Assembly (NCBI GenBank): GCA_964588525.1 | Contig: CAZPQC010000002.1 | Coordinates: forward strand, 31,829 to 95,828 | DNA: 64,000 nucleotides | Direction of reading: 5' to 3' | Source of the DNA: JAFGQJ01 sp964588525 | Lineage (GTDB): Bacteria; Spirochaetota; Spirochaetia; SZUA-6; DRHE01 | Part shown: one piece after another, positions 8,343 through 16,852 of the stretch | Position numbering within the stretch: position 1 is the first letter of the stretch | How the letters are laid out: each line of letters opens with the position of its first letter | The notes under the pieces: model-generated | The model's input: the letters and a program-made list of their open reading frames with translations, nothing else | Database searches by the model: none | What the model was told of the DNA's origin: nothing | Made by a program: the position numbers and the translations under genes

Positions 8343-9134
8343 CTAGCGGGGCGGTTTCGAAGCCCAGTAGTCGAGAATGTGCTGCGGGTAGGTGGCACCG
8401 ATCCGGCTGGAGATGCTGGCAGCCGCCTCCACGAACAGCGGCGCATATTCGTCGAGCTGATCCGCGTCCAGATCGATCGAGGTGCCCACCAGGGCGATGG
8501 CGCCGATGACCCGGTTGTCTTTGCCGAAAAGCGGCACGGCCAAAGCCGTGATGCCCCGGTGGAACTCCTGATTGTTGTAGGATACCCCGGTAGCGTAGAT
8601 CGAGGCGAGGTTTTGGCGCAGCTTTTTCACGTCCGTGATCGTTTCCGGGGTATAGGTCTCCAGCTCCGGGTTGCGCAAGATAGTCTCCCGCTCTTTTTCC
8701 GGCAGGAAGGCCAGCACCGCTTTCCCCGAGGCTGCGCTGTGCAGCGGCATGATCTCTCCCCTGCCCACCGACACCCGGGTGTTGATGTGCCCGCAGATCT
8801 CCATGGCGATGCAGTGCCGTCCGTTGTAGAGGGCGAAGAAGGTCGTCTCTTCGGTTTGAACGTGCAGCTCTTCGAGATAGGGCAGGCAGATGGCAGCCAG
8901 ATCCATGCCCTCGACCACTGACTCGGCCAGGCGCAGGTGGGCAAAGCCGAGGAAGTAGCGGGAATCCCGCTTGTTCTGATACACGTAGTCGTGCTTCTTG
9001 AGCGCGGCGAGGATGCGGTAGCAGGTGGACGGCGGGATGTTCAGAGCCTGGCTGATCTCCTTGTTGGTCAGTCCGCTCTTGTAGTGCTTGCGCAGCAGCT
9101 CGAAGATGCTGTGGATCTTGTCTATCGACGGCAT
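8343..9134 (-). CDS. IclR family transcriptional regulator
   Basis: A 263-residue regulator. The N-terminal winged helix-turn-helix is seen as GLTNKEISQALNIPPSTCYRILAALKKHDYV. The C-terminal ligand-binding domain carries GRGEIMPLHSAASGKAVLAFLP and GVSYNNQEFHRGITALAVPLF, both typical of IclR. It diverges from the PfkB sugar kinase at 9290 and may control it or the nearby oxidoreductase at 6083. The gap between the two divergent starts is 155 bases. Confidence 0.92.
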   Translation of the reverse strand: MPSIDKIHSIFELLRKHYKSGLTNKEISQALNIPPSTCYRILAALKKHDYVYQNKRDSRYFLGFAHLRLAESVVEGMDLAAICLPYLEELHVQTEETTFFALYNGRHCIAMEICGHINTRVSVGRGEIMPLHSAASGKAVLAFLPEKERETILRNPELETYTPETITDVKKLRQNLASIYATGVSYNNQEFHRGITALAVPLFGKDNRVIGAIALVGTSIDLDADQLDEYAPLFVEAAASISSRIGATYPQHILDYWASKPPR

Positions 9135-9289
9135 AGCCTCAGCGCCCTGTTCGAGTGTACGGGGCGGCTGCCCGGGTTGTCAACTCAAAGTTCCAACTAT
9201 TGATAACGCGTTTGTACTATTGTAGAGCGGACCAAATTCGAGAAATTTAATATGATCGAAGGATCAGTCCAGGTTGAAGGAGTACATCC
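9135..9289. promoter_or_regulatory. Divergent control region between IclR regulator and sugar kinase
   Basis: This 155-base gap must hold promoters for both genes. The best rightward match is TTGATA (9200-9205), 17 bases, TAGAGC (9223-9228), which is weak. A perfect eight-base palindrome AACGCGTT (9205-9212) overlaps it and could be part of an IclR operator. Evidence is positional only. Confidence 0.3.
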
Positions 9290-10243
9290 ATGAGTCGCAC
9301 GGTCGTCGCCTATGGGGAGCTTCTCTGGGACCTGCTTCCCTCCGGGGCGGTTCTGGGAGGAGCACCCTTCAACTTCGTGTACCGGGTCAACTCCCTGGGT
9401 CATCGCGGCGTCATGGTCAGCCGTCTGGGACGCGACGATCTGGGAAACCGTACCCTCGAAATCGTGCTGGAACTGGGACTGGAGACGGGCTATCTCCAGA
9501 GGGACCCCATGCACCCCACCGGCACCGTGGAGGTGCGCTTCGACGAGAAGAAGAATCCCGAGTACCGGATCATTCCCGATGTAGCCTATGACTTCATCGA
9601 GCCAACGGAGAATCTGCATGAATTGGCGGCCGAGGCCGAGTGCCTCTGCTTCGGCACGCTGATCCAGCGCCGGGAAGGTTCCCGCAGTACCCTCTACCGG
9701 CTGCTCGATAATTTTTCCGGCAAGTTTGCACTTCTGGATATCAATCTTCGGCCCGACTGCTATACCCGCCGGAGCATCCGAGAATCGATCCGGCGGGCGG
9801 ACATCCTCAAGCTCAACGACGGGGAAGCGGACCTTCTGGCAAAGATCTACGGGGTGCGGCGGGATGGGAACACGCTCGATCCGGGCAGATTCGCCGACTC
9901 CTTGTTTGCCCGATCGGATTTGCACTATATCGTCCTGACCCTGGGCGAGCGGGGAGCCTTTGCCGCCTCGCGGGACGGGCAGAAGGTGTATCATCCGGCC
10001 TTTTCCGTACAGCTGCGGGACCCGGTCGGAGCGGGAGATGCCTTTACAGCCGCCTTTCTCGACGCCCTGCTGAACGAACAGGCTCTGGCCGAGGCCTGCC
10101 GCTTCGCCAATGCCGCGGGTGCCCTGGTCGCCTCCCAGGAAGGGGCCACTCAACCCCTGGATCGTGCCCGGATTGAAGCGTTTCTTCGCAGCGCCGAGCC
10201 GGGTCCGATCGAGGAGGATTGCCGGGGATACCTGCTGCCCTGA
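9290..10243 (+). CDS. PfkB family carbohydrate kinase (fructokinase-like)
   Basis: A 317-residue kinase that should phosphorylate a sugar such as fructose. The N-terminus has GELLWDLLPSG and GGAPFNFVYRVNSLG, the substrate-side signature of the fructokinase branch. The C-terminal PfkB signature is DPVGAGDAFTAAFLDALL, with the catalytic Asp in GAGDAF. An SD (GAAGGAG) precedes the ATG by nine bases. The exact sugar needs an assay or phylogeny. It converges with the E2 gene, 20 bases away. Confidence 0.88.
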   Translation: MSRTVVAYGELLWDLLPSGAVLGGAPFNFVYRVNSLGHRGVMVSRLGRDDLGNRTLEIVLELGLETGYLQRDPMHPTGTVEVRFDEKKNPEYRIIPDVAYDFIEPTENLHELAAEAECLCFGTLIQRREGSRSTLYRLLDNFSGKFALLDINLRPDCYTRRSIRESIRRADILKLNDGEADLLAKIYGVRRDGNTLDPGRFADSLFARSDLHYIVLTLGERGAFAASRDGQKVYHPAFSVQLRDPVGAGDAFTAAFLDALLNEQALAEACRFANAAGALVASQEGATQPLDRARIEAFLRSAEPGPIEEDCRGYLLP

Positions 10244-10263
10244 TCCCGGCTTGGTCCCGCTTC

Positions 10264-11568
10264 TCAGCGCAGAATACGAATGGGTTTGCGTACCAGCTCG
10301 ATGAAGCGGTTGAGGAATCGAACCGCGTAGAACCCGTCGCAGACCCGATGGTCGAACACCAGGGAGAGGGGGAGGATCGCCGCCACGGTCAGCCGCCCCT
10401 CCCCGGCGACCGGGGCCTGGTGTATTCTTCCGAGACCGAGAATGGCCACCTGGGGCGGTAGGATCATGGGCCGCCCGTAGGTGCCGCCGATCGAGCCGTA
10501 ATTGCTGACCGTAAAGGTACCACCGCGGAGGTATTCGATCCGCAGCTCCCGCTTCACCGCTTCGCTGCGGCGCAGGTCGATCAGTTCCTGGATCTCCGAC
10601 AGGGTCAGCCTGTCCGCCCCTTCGACAACCGGTACGACCAGGCCCTGCTCCGAATCGAGGGCGAAGCCGATGTTGGCGGCATCCTGAGGCTGGACAGTTC
10701 GCCGTTGCTCGTCGTACCAGGCGTTCAGCAGCGGATACTGCTTCACGCTCACCGCCGCCGCCTTTATGAAGAAGGGCAGATAGCTCAATTTCGGGTGCGG
10801 GGAGCTGTCGGCATCCCGATTCAGAGCAACTCGGGCCCCCACGAGCTCATCGACCACGGCGAAGTCGTGAATCACGGCCGCAGGAATCCTCCAGCTGGCC
10901 TCCAGGTTGCGAGCAACGGTCCTGCGTAACGTCGAAAGCTGCCGGGGGCCTGTTTCTTCCGGGTCCGTCTCTCCCGCAGAGGGCTGGGTTCTCTGCAGAG
11001 CCGTCCCGCTGCTGTCCGACCTGGTGTTGCCGTTGCCGCGGGATTCTATCTCACTGACGATGTCCTCTTTGAGGATCCGCCCCGAAGGCCCGCTTCCCTG
11101 CAGAGAGGTGAGATCGATTCCTTCCATGGCGGCCAGACGCCGGGCGACCGGGGTCGCCCTGAGCTTCCGGTCCGCTTTGCCGGCGGAGGTGGTCTGGGCC
11201 TGCCCTTCGGCTCGTCCGGCAGATGATTCCTCCCGGACGCCTTCCAGGCTCGCCTCCAGGAGCGTGGCTGAAGAGCTCTCCACGGTTCCTACCACGGAGG
11301 CACTTTCGGTTGGGGTACCCTTTTCTCCGCCGGAGATCTCGATCCGAGCGAGGATTTCTCCCACCTGAATCGTCTGCTCCGGCTTGGCTCCGAGTTTGCG
11401 GATGACCCCGCTTCGGGGCGAGGGGATCTCCGCCACCACCTTGTCGGTCTCCACCACGGCCAGCACATCCCCCTCCTCAACGGAATCCCCGACGGCTCGT
11501 TTCCATTCCAGGATCGTTGCTTCATGAACGCCCTCGCCGATGTCGGGTAATTTGAAATCGTACAGCAT
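10264..11568 (-). CDS. 2-oxoacid dehydrogenase E2: dihydrolipoamide acyltransferase
   Basis: A 434-residue acyltransferase core of a pyruvate or branched-chain 2-oxoacid dehydrogenase complex. It has one lipoyl domain (lipoylated Lys in ETDKVVAEIPSP, near residue 43), a Pro/Ala/Ser-rich linker, an E1/E3-binding domain (ATPVARRLAAMEGIDL, near 145) and a catalytic domain ending in the active-site motif DHRVCDGFYAVRF. AGGAGG lies before the ATG. It is the last gene of an E1 alpha, E1 beta, E2 operon; no E3 gene is in the window, so dihydrolipoamide dehydrogenase must come from elsewhere. Confidence 0.93.
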   Translation of the reverse strand: MLYDFKLPDIGEGVHEATILEWKRAVGDSVEEGDVLAVVETDKVVAEIPSPRSGVIRKLGAKPEQTIQVGEILARIEISGGEKGTPTESASVVGTVESSSATLLEASLEGVREESSAGRAEGQAQTTSAGKADRKLRATPVARRLAAMEGIDLTSLQGSGPSGRILKEDIVSEIESRGNGNTRSDSSGTALQRTQPSAGETDPEETGPRQLSTLRRTVARNLEASWRIPAAVIHDFAVVDELVGARVALNRDADSSPHPKLSYLPFFIKAAAVSVKQYPLLNAWYDEQRRTVQPQDAANIGFALDSEQGLVVPVVEGADRLTLSEIQELIDLRRSEAVKRELRIEYLRGGTFTVSNYGSIGGTYGRPMILPPQVAILGLGRIHQAPVAGEGRLTVAAILPLSLVFDHRVCDGFYAVRFLNRFIELVRKPIRILR

Positions 11569-11591
11569 AGTGAGATTCCTCCTGCAGCAGC

Positions 11592-12575
11592 CTAGGGCCG
11601 GTAGACAGCCAGATCTACAGCCGCGTCCACGATCTGTTTCGCGGTTATCAGGTAGTGATGCTCGGCCCGTGGCAGGGGAAAGATCGTGTCCGCACCGGAG
11701 AGCCGGGAGGGAGGGGCTTCCAGGTAGAGGAAAGCCTCTTCCAGAACCGAGGTGATGATCTCCGCCGCCGCGCCGAAGGATTGGGGGCCTTCATGAACCA
11801 CGAGTATCCGGCCGGTGCGGCGCACGGATTCGGTCACCGTCTCCAGATCGTACGGATAGATCGTGCGCAGGTCGATCAGCTCCGCCGAAACACCCCGTTG
11901 CCGGAGCTCTGCCGCCGCCTCCCCGGCCTCCTTCATCTGCGCCCCGTAGGAGACCAGAGTTAAATCACTGCCCGGCCGGACCACTTTGGCGCGGCCGATT
12001 TCCACCGTGTAGGCCTCCTCGGGGATCTCCTGCTTGAGGGAGCGGTAGATTCGTTTGGGCTCCATGAAGATCACCGGATCCGGATCCCGGACAGCCGCGA
12101 TCAGCAGCCCCTTGGCGTCGTGAGGGGTGGAGGGAATGACGACCTTCAAACCGGGGATGTGGGCGAACAAAGCTTCCGGACTCTCGGAGTGATGCTCGGG
12201 AGCGCCGATGCCTCCACCGTAGGGCATGCGCACGACCAGGGGTACCTCCATGGCGCCGCGGGTGCGGTTTCTCAGGCGGGCGGCGTGATTGACCAGTTGA
12301 TCGAAAGCCGGATAGGAAAAACCGGAGAACTGGATCTCGACCACCGGTTTCAGTCCGGCCACGGCCATGCCTACGGCCGCCCCCACGATTCCCCCCTCGC
12401 TCAGAGGCGTGTCGAAACAGCGCTCGGTCCCGTAGCGTTCCTGCAGACCCGCGGTTGCCCGGAACACCCCGCCCTCCCGGCCGACATCTTCGCCGAAGAC
12501 GATCACCGCCGGATCCAGGGCCATCTCCGTCAAGAGCGCGTGGTTGACCGCTCCGACGATGGTCTGGACGCTCAT
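11592..12575 (-). CDS. 2-oxoacid dehydrogenase E1 component, beta subunit
   Basis: A 327-residue E1 beta subunit. The transketolase-like pyrimidine-binding half shows VFGEDVGREGGVF and FDTPLSEGGIVGAAVGMA. The centre has MPYGGGIGAPEHHSESPEA, and the C-terminal half carries the standard fold (SYGAQMKEAGEAA). It forms the alpha2beta2 thiamine-diphosphate enzyme with the product of 12572-13642. Its ATG overlaps the end of E1 alpha by four bases, so the pair is translationally coupled. Sequence alone does not tell a pyruvate from a branched-chain enzyme. Confidence 0.94.
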   Translation of the reverse strand: MSVQTIVGAVNHALLTEMALDPAVIVFGEDVGREGGVFRATAGLQERYGTERCFDTPLSEGGIVGAAVGMAVAGLKPVVEIQFSGFSYPAFDQLVNHAARLRNRTRGAMEVPLVVRMPYGGGIGAPEHHSESPEALFAHIPGLKVVIPSTPHDAKGLLIAAVRDPDPVIFMEPKRIYRSLKQEIPEEAYTVEIGRAKVVRPGSDLTLVSYGAQMKEAGEAAAELRQRGVSAELIDLRTIYPYDLETVTESVRRTGRILVVHEGPQSFGAAAEIITSVLEEAFLYLEAPPSRLSGADTIFPLPRAEHHYLITAKQIVDAAVDLAVYRP

Positions 12576-13642
12576 GAGCGCTTCCTCCGCTGCAGCTGGC
12601 GTTCCAGCACCGGAGGCAGGGAGGCAAAGGTGTGGCGGAAGGTGTCCTCCAGGGAAGGATCCGCTTCGCTCTCGGCCCGCTCGAAGGCCTTCTTCGACTC
12701 TTCCAGGGCCGCCGCGGCCAGCTCCTCCCGATCCTTTTCGGTGAGCAAACCCCTGCCCAGCAGGTACTTCTCCAACCGAATCAGGGGATCCTTGCCACGC
12801 CAGCCGGCCAGCTGGGCCTCATCCCGGTAGAGCTTTGGGTCATCCGCCGTGGTGTGGGCGCCGAGCCTGTAGGTAAACCCTTCGATAAGCACCGGCCGGC
12901 TCTTCTCTCTGGCGATCAGGGCGCCGACGCTCGCAGCAGCGTAGACGGCCGGCAGATCGTTTCCATCGACCCGAATGCTCTCGAAACCGTAGGCGCAGGC
13001 CTTCTCCGCCAGGGTGCGGCTGGCGGTCTGCTTTTCCGTGGGCAGGGATATGGCCCACTGGTTGTTTTGGACGTAGAACACCACCCCTACGCTCCAAACG
13101 CCGGCCAGGTTGAAGGCTTCATGCACCGCCCCCTGGGAGGTGGCTCCCTCACCCATGAAGGACAGGACGATTCGCCCGCTTGCTTTTAATTTCTCTGCGT
13201 AGGCGATGCCCACGGCGTGCAGAGGCTGGCTGCCGACGGGGATGGCGATCGGCAGCGTGTGGTAGATTTCCGGCGGAAGATTGCTGCCCTGTTCGTTCCC
13301 GTACCAGTACATGTATACCTGGTGAAGGGGAATCCCCTTGGCGATCAGGGCGCCCAGCTCGCGGAAGGCCGGAACCAGCCAATCGTCCTCCCTAAGGGCG
13401 AGAACCGCTCCCACGGCGTTGGCCTCCTGTCCCTTGTTCGGGGGATAGGTGGCCATTCTTCCCTGACGGTTCAGGCTCACCGCCCAATCATCTGCCTGGC
13501 GGGCCAGCAGCATCAGCCGGTAGGCGGACAGCATTTCCTGATCGGAGAGCAGGGGCGCTTGAGGAGGGATATCGTTTAAATTTCCGTCCGGGTCCAGGAG
13601 GCTAAAATACTCCTTGTCAGCAAGGGAGAGTGTTTCAAACAT
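12572..13642 (-). CDS. 2-oxoacid dehydrogenase E1 component, alpha subunit
   Basis: A 356-residue thiamine-diphosphate subunit. It has RQGRMATYPPNKGQEANAVG, the Bacillus PdhA-like N-terminal signature, and the ThDP motif GEGATSQGAVHEAFNLAG with NNQWAIS. The motif starts GEG in place of GDG, as in branched-chain E1 alpha proteins. A phosphorylation-loop-like segment (YRLGAHTTADDPKLYRD) follows. I place the start at ATG 13642 (MFETLSLADKEYF) because the longer frame lies upstream of the promoter at 13667-13695. The SD is weak and the leader would be only about 18 bases. Confidence 0.9.
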   Translation of the reverse strand: MFETLSLADKEYFSLLDPDGNLNDIPPQAPLLSDQEMLSAYRLMLLARQADDWAVSLNRQGRMATYPPNKGQEANAVGAVLALREDDWLVPAFRELGALIAKGIPLHQVYMYWYGNEQGSNLPPEIYHTLPIAIPVGSQPLHAVGIAYAEKLKASGRIVLSFMGEGATSQGAVHEAFNLAGVWSVGVVFYVQNNQWAISLPTEKQTASRTLAEKACAYGFESIRVDGNDLPAVYAAASVGALIAREKSRPVLIEGFTYRLGAHTTADDPKLYRDEAQLAGWRGKDPLIRLEKYLLGRGLLTEKDREELAAAALEESKKAFERAESEADPSLEDTFRHTFASLPPVLERQLQRRKRS

Positions 13643-13666
13643 AATGATCGCCGTGCAATGTTCTAT

Positions 13667-13695
13667 ATAATACCATTTTGGTAAGGTTAAAACAA
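13667..13695 (-). promoter_or_regulatory. Promoter of the 2-oxoacid dehydrogenase operon
   Basis: On the minus strand TTGTTT (13690-13695), a 17-base spacer and TATTAT (13667-13672, five of six) precede the E1 alpha ATG at 13642. Start of transcription is expected near 13660. The promoter lies between the phosphatase gene and E1 alpha, so the dehydrogenase genes can be expressed on their own. Confidence 0.5.
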
Positions 13696-13736
13696 ATGGA
13701 AAATTCGTTGCCGGGCGCGGATGGAAGCAAACGGCA

Positions 13737-14228
13737 TTAATATCGATCCAAGTATCGCCGGACGTAACTCTCCTGTTCCCGGGTCTCCAGGGCGGGGCGG
13801 ACCTTACGAACCGTGGCAATTGCCCTGGCCGCGGGCAGCTGCAGGTGTCTGCCCACGGCCGAGCAGAGCACCAATCCGGTGCGGCCGATTCCGGCGAAGC
13901 AGTGCACGCAGACCGGTCTGTTCCGATTCATGGAGTCGATGATCGCGTTGATCAGATTGTCAAATGAATCGATGCTGTCGGGGATCCCGAAGTCGGTTAT
14001 CGGGTAGTAGTACCAATACAAGCCGACTGCGCGGCAGTGAGGGCCGAGATCCGCGGCCCTGTCCGTGAGGGATACGAGGCAGCGGATCCCCCGGCCGTAT
14101 AAATCGGCCAGGTCAGTAGCTATCGTACCGCCCGTGCCGAACAGGGCGGTCCTTCCGAAGTACGCTTCATCCGGGATGGCGGAGCCGGCCAGTTTGTCGC
14201 GGATAACCCAGGAGAAATTGTCAATCAT
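13737..14228 (-). CDS. Dual-specificity-type protein tyrosine phosphatase
   Basis: A 163-residue cytoplasmic phosphatase. The P-loop CVHCFAGIGRTGLVL holds the Cys-x5-Arg active site (Cys near residue 108). The upstream YYPITDFGIPDS supplies the general-acid Asp region. The fold resembles atypical dual-specificity or plant/archaeal-type small PTPs, such as those that act on phosphoproteins, inositol phosphates or polysaccharide kinases. It lies between carbamate kinase (48 bases upstream) and the dehydrogenase operon. The SD is weak. The substrate is unknown. Confidence 0.82.
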   Translation of the reverse strand: MIDNFSWVIRDKLAGSAIPDEAYFGRTALFGTGGTIATDLADLYGRGIRCLVSLTDRAADLGPHCRAVGLYWYYYPITDFGIPDSIDSFDNLINAIIDSMNRNRPVCVHCFAGIGRTGLVLCSAVGRHLQLPAARAIATVRKVRPALETREQESYVRRYLDRY

Positions 14229-14275
14229 GAATCACCAACACCGGCAAGCCCTGAGAGACCACCCCCAGCTCAGCT

Positions 14276-15229
14276 TCACGGCACGATGTGGGTACCGGTT
14301 TTGCCCTCGACCGCCTCCAAAGCCTTGTCCAGAGAGGTGATGATCGTTTCCTTTCCGCTCCACTTAACGAAGCGGATCGCCGCCTCGATCTTCGGTCCCA
14401 TGGATCCAGCCAGAAAGTGTCCCTCCGCCGAATAGCTTTCGGCCTCCTTTACGGTGATTCGATCCAGAACCTTCTGGTCCGGTTTGTTGAAGTTCAGGAA
14501 CACCTTCTCCACATCGGTGAGGATGAGGAATTTGTCCGCCTGTACCGCCTGAGCCAGCTTGAAGCCGGCCCGGTCTTTATCGATCACCGCCTCCACACCG
14601 CTGTAGCTGCCGTCGCCGTTCTTCTTCACCGGAATTCCTCCACCTCCGGAGGCGATGACGATCACGCCGCTGTTCAGCAGATCGTTGATCGATTCGGACT
14701 CCACGATATCCACCGGCTCCGGCGACGGGACCACCCGACGCCAGCTCTTCTCGATGCCCGGCTTCACCTCTTTGACGATGTAGCTCTTCTCCTCGGCCAG
14801 GTGGAGGGCCTCCTCCTTGGTGTAGAACGGCCCGACGGGCTTGCTGGGATCCTGAAAGTCCGGGTCCTGGTCGCTGACCTCCACCTGGGTGACCACGGTG
14901 CAGATCGCCGCGTTCACGCCCTCCCGCATCAGATGGAAAGCGAGTCTGTTCTGCATCATCCAACCGATCTGGCCCTGGGTCATGGCCCCGCATACGGCCA
15001 GGGTCTGCGCCGGCACCAGGGCGTCGCATTCCTCCTGCTGGATCAGCAGGGCTCCGGCCTGGGGACCGTTCCCGTGGGTCACGACCAGGCGATAGCCGGC
15101 CTTGGCGATCTTGGCGATTTGTTTCGTCGTTACGTCGACGTTGTGAAACTGCTCTTCCGTGGTGCCCCGTTCATCCGCCTGCTTGATGGCGTTTCCGCCC
15201 AGGGCCACAACCAACACCTCTCTGCTCAT
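14276..15229 (-). CDS. arcC: Carbamate kinase
   Basis: A 317-residue amino-acid-kinase-fold enzyme: ADP + carbamoyl phosphate gives ATP + carbamate, which decays to ammonia and CO2. The N-terminus has VVALGGNAIKQ, and THGNGPQAG follows. VIVIASGGGGIPVKKNGDG and AGSMGPKIEAA are the standard substrate and nucleotide motifs. Length equals the family. An SD (TTGGAG) precedes the ATG by about nine bases. In anaerobes this kinase ends arginine, agmatine or allantoin/purine fermentation. Arginine deiminase and ornithine transcarbamylase are not in the window, whereas molybdenum hydroxylases are, so a purine role is possible but not shown. Confidence 0.94.
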   Translation of the reverse strand: MSREVLVVALGGNAIKQADERGTTEEQFHNVDVTTKQIAKIAKAGYRLVVTHGNGPQAGALLIQQEECDALVPAQTLAVCGAMTQGQIGWMMQNRLAFHLMREGVNAAICTVVTQVEVSDQDPDFQDPSKPVGPFYTKEEALHLAEEKSYIVKEVKPGIEKSWRRVVPSPEPVDIVESESINDLLNSGVIVIASGGGGIPVKKNGDGSYSGVEAVIDKDRAGFKLAQAVQADKFLILTDVEKVFLNFNKPDQKVLDRITVKEAESYSAEGHFLAGSMGPKIEAAIRFVKWSGKETIITSLDKALEAVEGKTGTHIVP

Positions 15230-15394
15230 CCGTTGTTCTCCAAATTCGACGAATGTACGCTAAGATTCTCGTTTCTAGATTCTCTCTCGAGAAGGGAACG
15301 CCCCTTTGTAGCGAACATCGCAATCATAAGGTGAGTATCCCGCTCTTGCAAGGGATAGTCGAATTGCTGATTTCATATATTGAGATTCCCGCGA

Positions 15395-15982
15395 CTAACG
15401 AGGCTTCCCGCCCAGCTCTCCGTAGCGGAAGCAGCCGACCAGGTGATCGTTCACCACGCCCACCGCCTGAAGATGGGCGTAGATGATCGTGGAACCGACA
15501 AAGCGGAATCCCCTCGTTTTCAGATCCTTGCTAATCCGGTCGGACAGTTCGGTCTTGGCGGGGATCTCCGAGAGGGTTCGCCGGCGGTTGACCACCGGAG
15601 AGCCCCCGACAAAGCCCCAGAGGTAGGCGTCGAAGCTCCCGAACTCCTCCCGAATCTCGAGAAAGCGTTTGGCGTTGTTGATCGAAGATTCGATCTTCAA
15701 GCGGTTGCGGACGATCCCGGCATCCTTCAACAGCCGTTCGATATCCCGGGCACCGAAGCGGGCCACGATCTGCGGATCGAAGCCGCGATAGGCTTTCCGA
15801 TAGTTTTCCCGCTTCTTCAGTATCGTCGACCAGCTCAAGCCCGCCTGGGCGGATTCCAAAACCAGGAACTCGAAGTGCTTCCGGTCGTCATGGACCGGCA
15901 CGCCCCATTCCTCGTCGTGATAGCGGCGGTACAGGTCCGCACCCTCACACCAGGGGCAGCGGTTTCTTGAATCCTCATCCAT
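15395..15982 (-). CDS. tag: DNA-3-methyladenine glycosylase I
   Basis: A 195-residue repair glycosylase that removes 3-methyladenine from alkylated DNA. It begins MDEDSRNRCPWC and continues YHDEEWGVPVHDD, both diagnostic of Tag. GLSWSTILKKRENYRKAYRG is the DNA-binding helix-hairpin-helix side. The zinc ligands expected of the family are visible: the N-terminal Cys, the His in YHDEE, and the C-terminal pair in VNDHLVGC. I chose ATG 15982; the longer frame has a basic, unrelated N-terminus. It overlaps the end of nudC by eight bases, so they form one operon. Confidence 0.93.
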   Translation of the reverse strand: MDEDSRNRCPWCEGADLYRRYHDEEWGVPVHDDRKHFEFLVLESAQAGLSWSTILKKRENYRKAYRGFDPQIVARFGARDIERLLKDAGIVRNRLKIESSINNAKRFLEIREEFGSFDAYLWGFVGGSPVVNRRRTLSEIPAKTELSDRISKDLKTRGFRFVGSTIIYAHLQAVGVVNDHLVGCFRYGELGGKPR

Positions 15983-16829
15983 GGGATGTCCCCGCCGGCG
16001 ACGCCTCCGGATCGCGGGACTTCCGGTCGACAAACCAGTCGATCAGCCGTCGAGAGATGCTCGCCTTGTCGGGAATGCGGGGCAGATCGGCGGCGGTAAA
16101 CCAGCGGGCATCCATGATTTCCGACGGGTCGATGCGAATCTCCCCCCCGGCGTGTTCGGCGGTGAAGGCGACCATCAGCGAGTTGGGGAAAGGCCAGCTC
16201 TGGCTGCCGAAGTAGCGCAAGTTCTTCACGGTGATGCCCACCTCCTCCGCGATTTCCCGCCTGACGCACTGCTCCAGGGATTCTCCCGCTTCCACGAAGC
16301 CGGCGATGACGCTGTACATGGCGTAGGGAAAGCGGTGGGCCCGGGCCAGAAGGATCTTCTCGCCCCGGGTGATCGCCACGATCACGGCCGGGCTTATGCG
16401 GGGATAGGCGGTCAGGCCGCAGCGGGGGCAGATCTTGGCCCGCTCTTCCTGTCTATCTGCGGTCGCCGAGCCGCAGCGGCCGCAGTACTGGTGATTCCGG
16501 TCCCAATCCACGATCTGAAAAGCCCTGCCTGCGATCCAGAAAAGCTCTTCGGGCAGGCTGCCCCAGAGTCCCCGCAGCTGTTCGAAGCGCATCCCCTCCG
16601 GAGGTTGGACTTCGGCGGCCAGCTCCGCGGAGTAGCAGCCGTGCTTGCCGAGCGTTCCCAGATACTGCGTCCGCAGCGGCTGTACGCCCAGGCTCTGGAG
16701 CTCATCGCAGAAAGGCGGGCTGGCCCGTTGTTCCTCCACCCGGACCAGCAATCTGTTGTCCTGAAACACGAACCAGTACCCGTGCGTTTCCTGCGATTCC
16801 GGAGGCCGAATGGCCGGTACGAAGTTCAT
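15975..16829 (-). CDS. nudC: NAD(H)-type Nudix pyrophosphatase
   Basis: A 284-residue NudC. A zinc ribbon (CGRCG and CPRCG, residues near 115-140) is followed by the Nudix box GFVEAGESLEQCVRREIAEE. The NADH-specific signature after the box reads SQSWPFPNSLM, where the usual second residue pair is QP; one Pro is changed to Ser. The enzyme cleaves NADH, and in some bacteria removes NAD caps from RNA. It lies between an esterase gene (23 bases upstream) and tag. A TATAAT lies at 16844-16849 on the same strand, only 14 bases before the ATG, but no good -35 accompanies it. Confidence 0.92.
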   Translation of the reverse strand: MNFVPAIRPPESQETHGYWFVFQDNRLLVRVEEQRASPPFCDELQSLGVQPLRTQYLGTLGKHGCYSAELAAEVQPPEGMRFEQLRGLWGSLPEELFWIAGRAFQIVDWDRNHQYCGRCGSATADRQEERAKICPRCGLTAYPRISPAVIVAITRGEKILLARAHRFPYAMYSVIAGFVEAGESLEQCVRREIAEEVGITVKNLRYFGSQSWPFPNSLMVAFTAEHAGGEIRIDPSEIMDARWFTAADLPRIPDKASISRRLIDWFVDRKSRDPEASPAGTSHG

Positions 16830-16852
16830 CGAATCATACCCTCATTATACCC

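Noticed and set aside
10221..10250. Hairpin GCCGGGGAT / ATCCCGGC between convergent kinase and E2 genes as a terminator
   Set aside because: Bulged stem, 13-base loop, stop codon inside it and no T-run on either strand.
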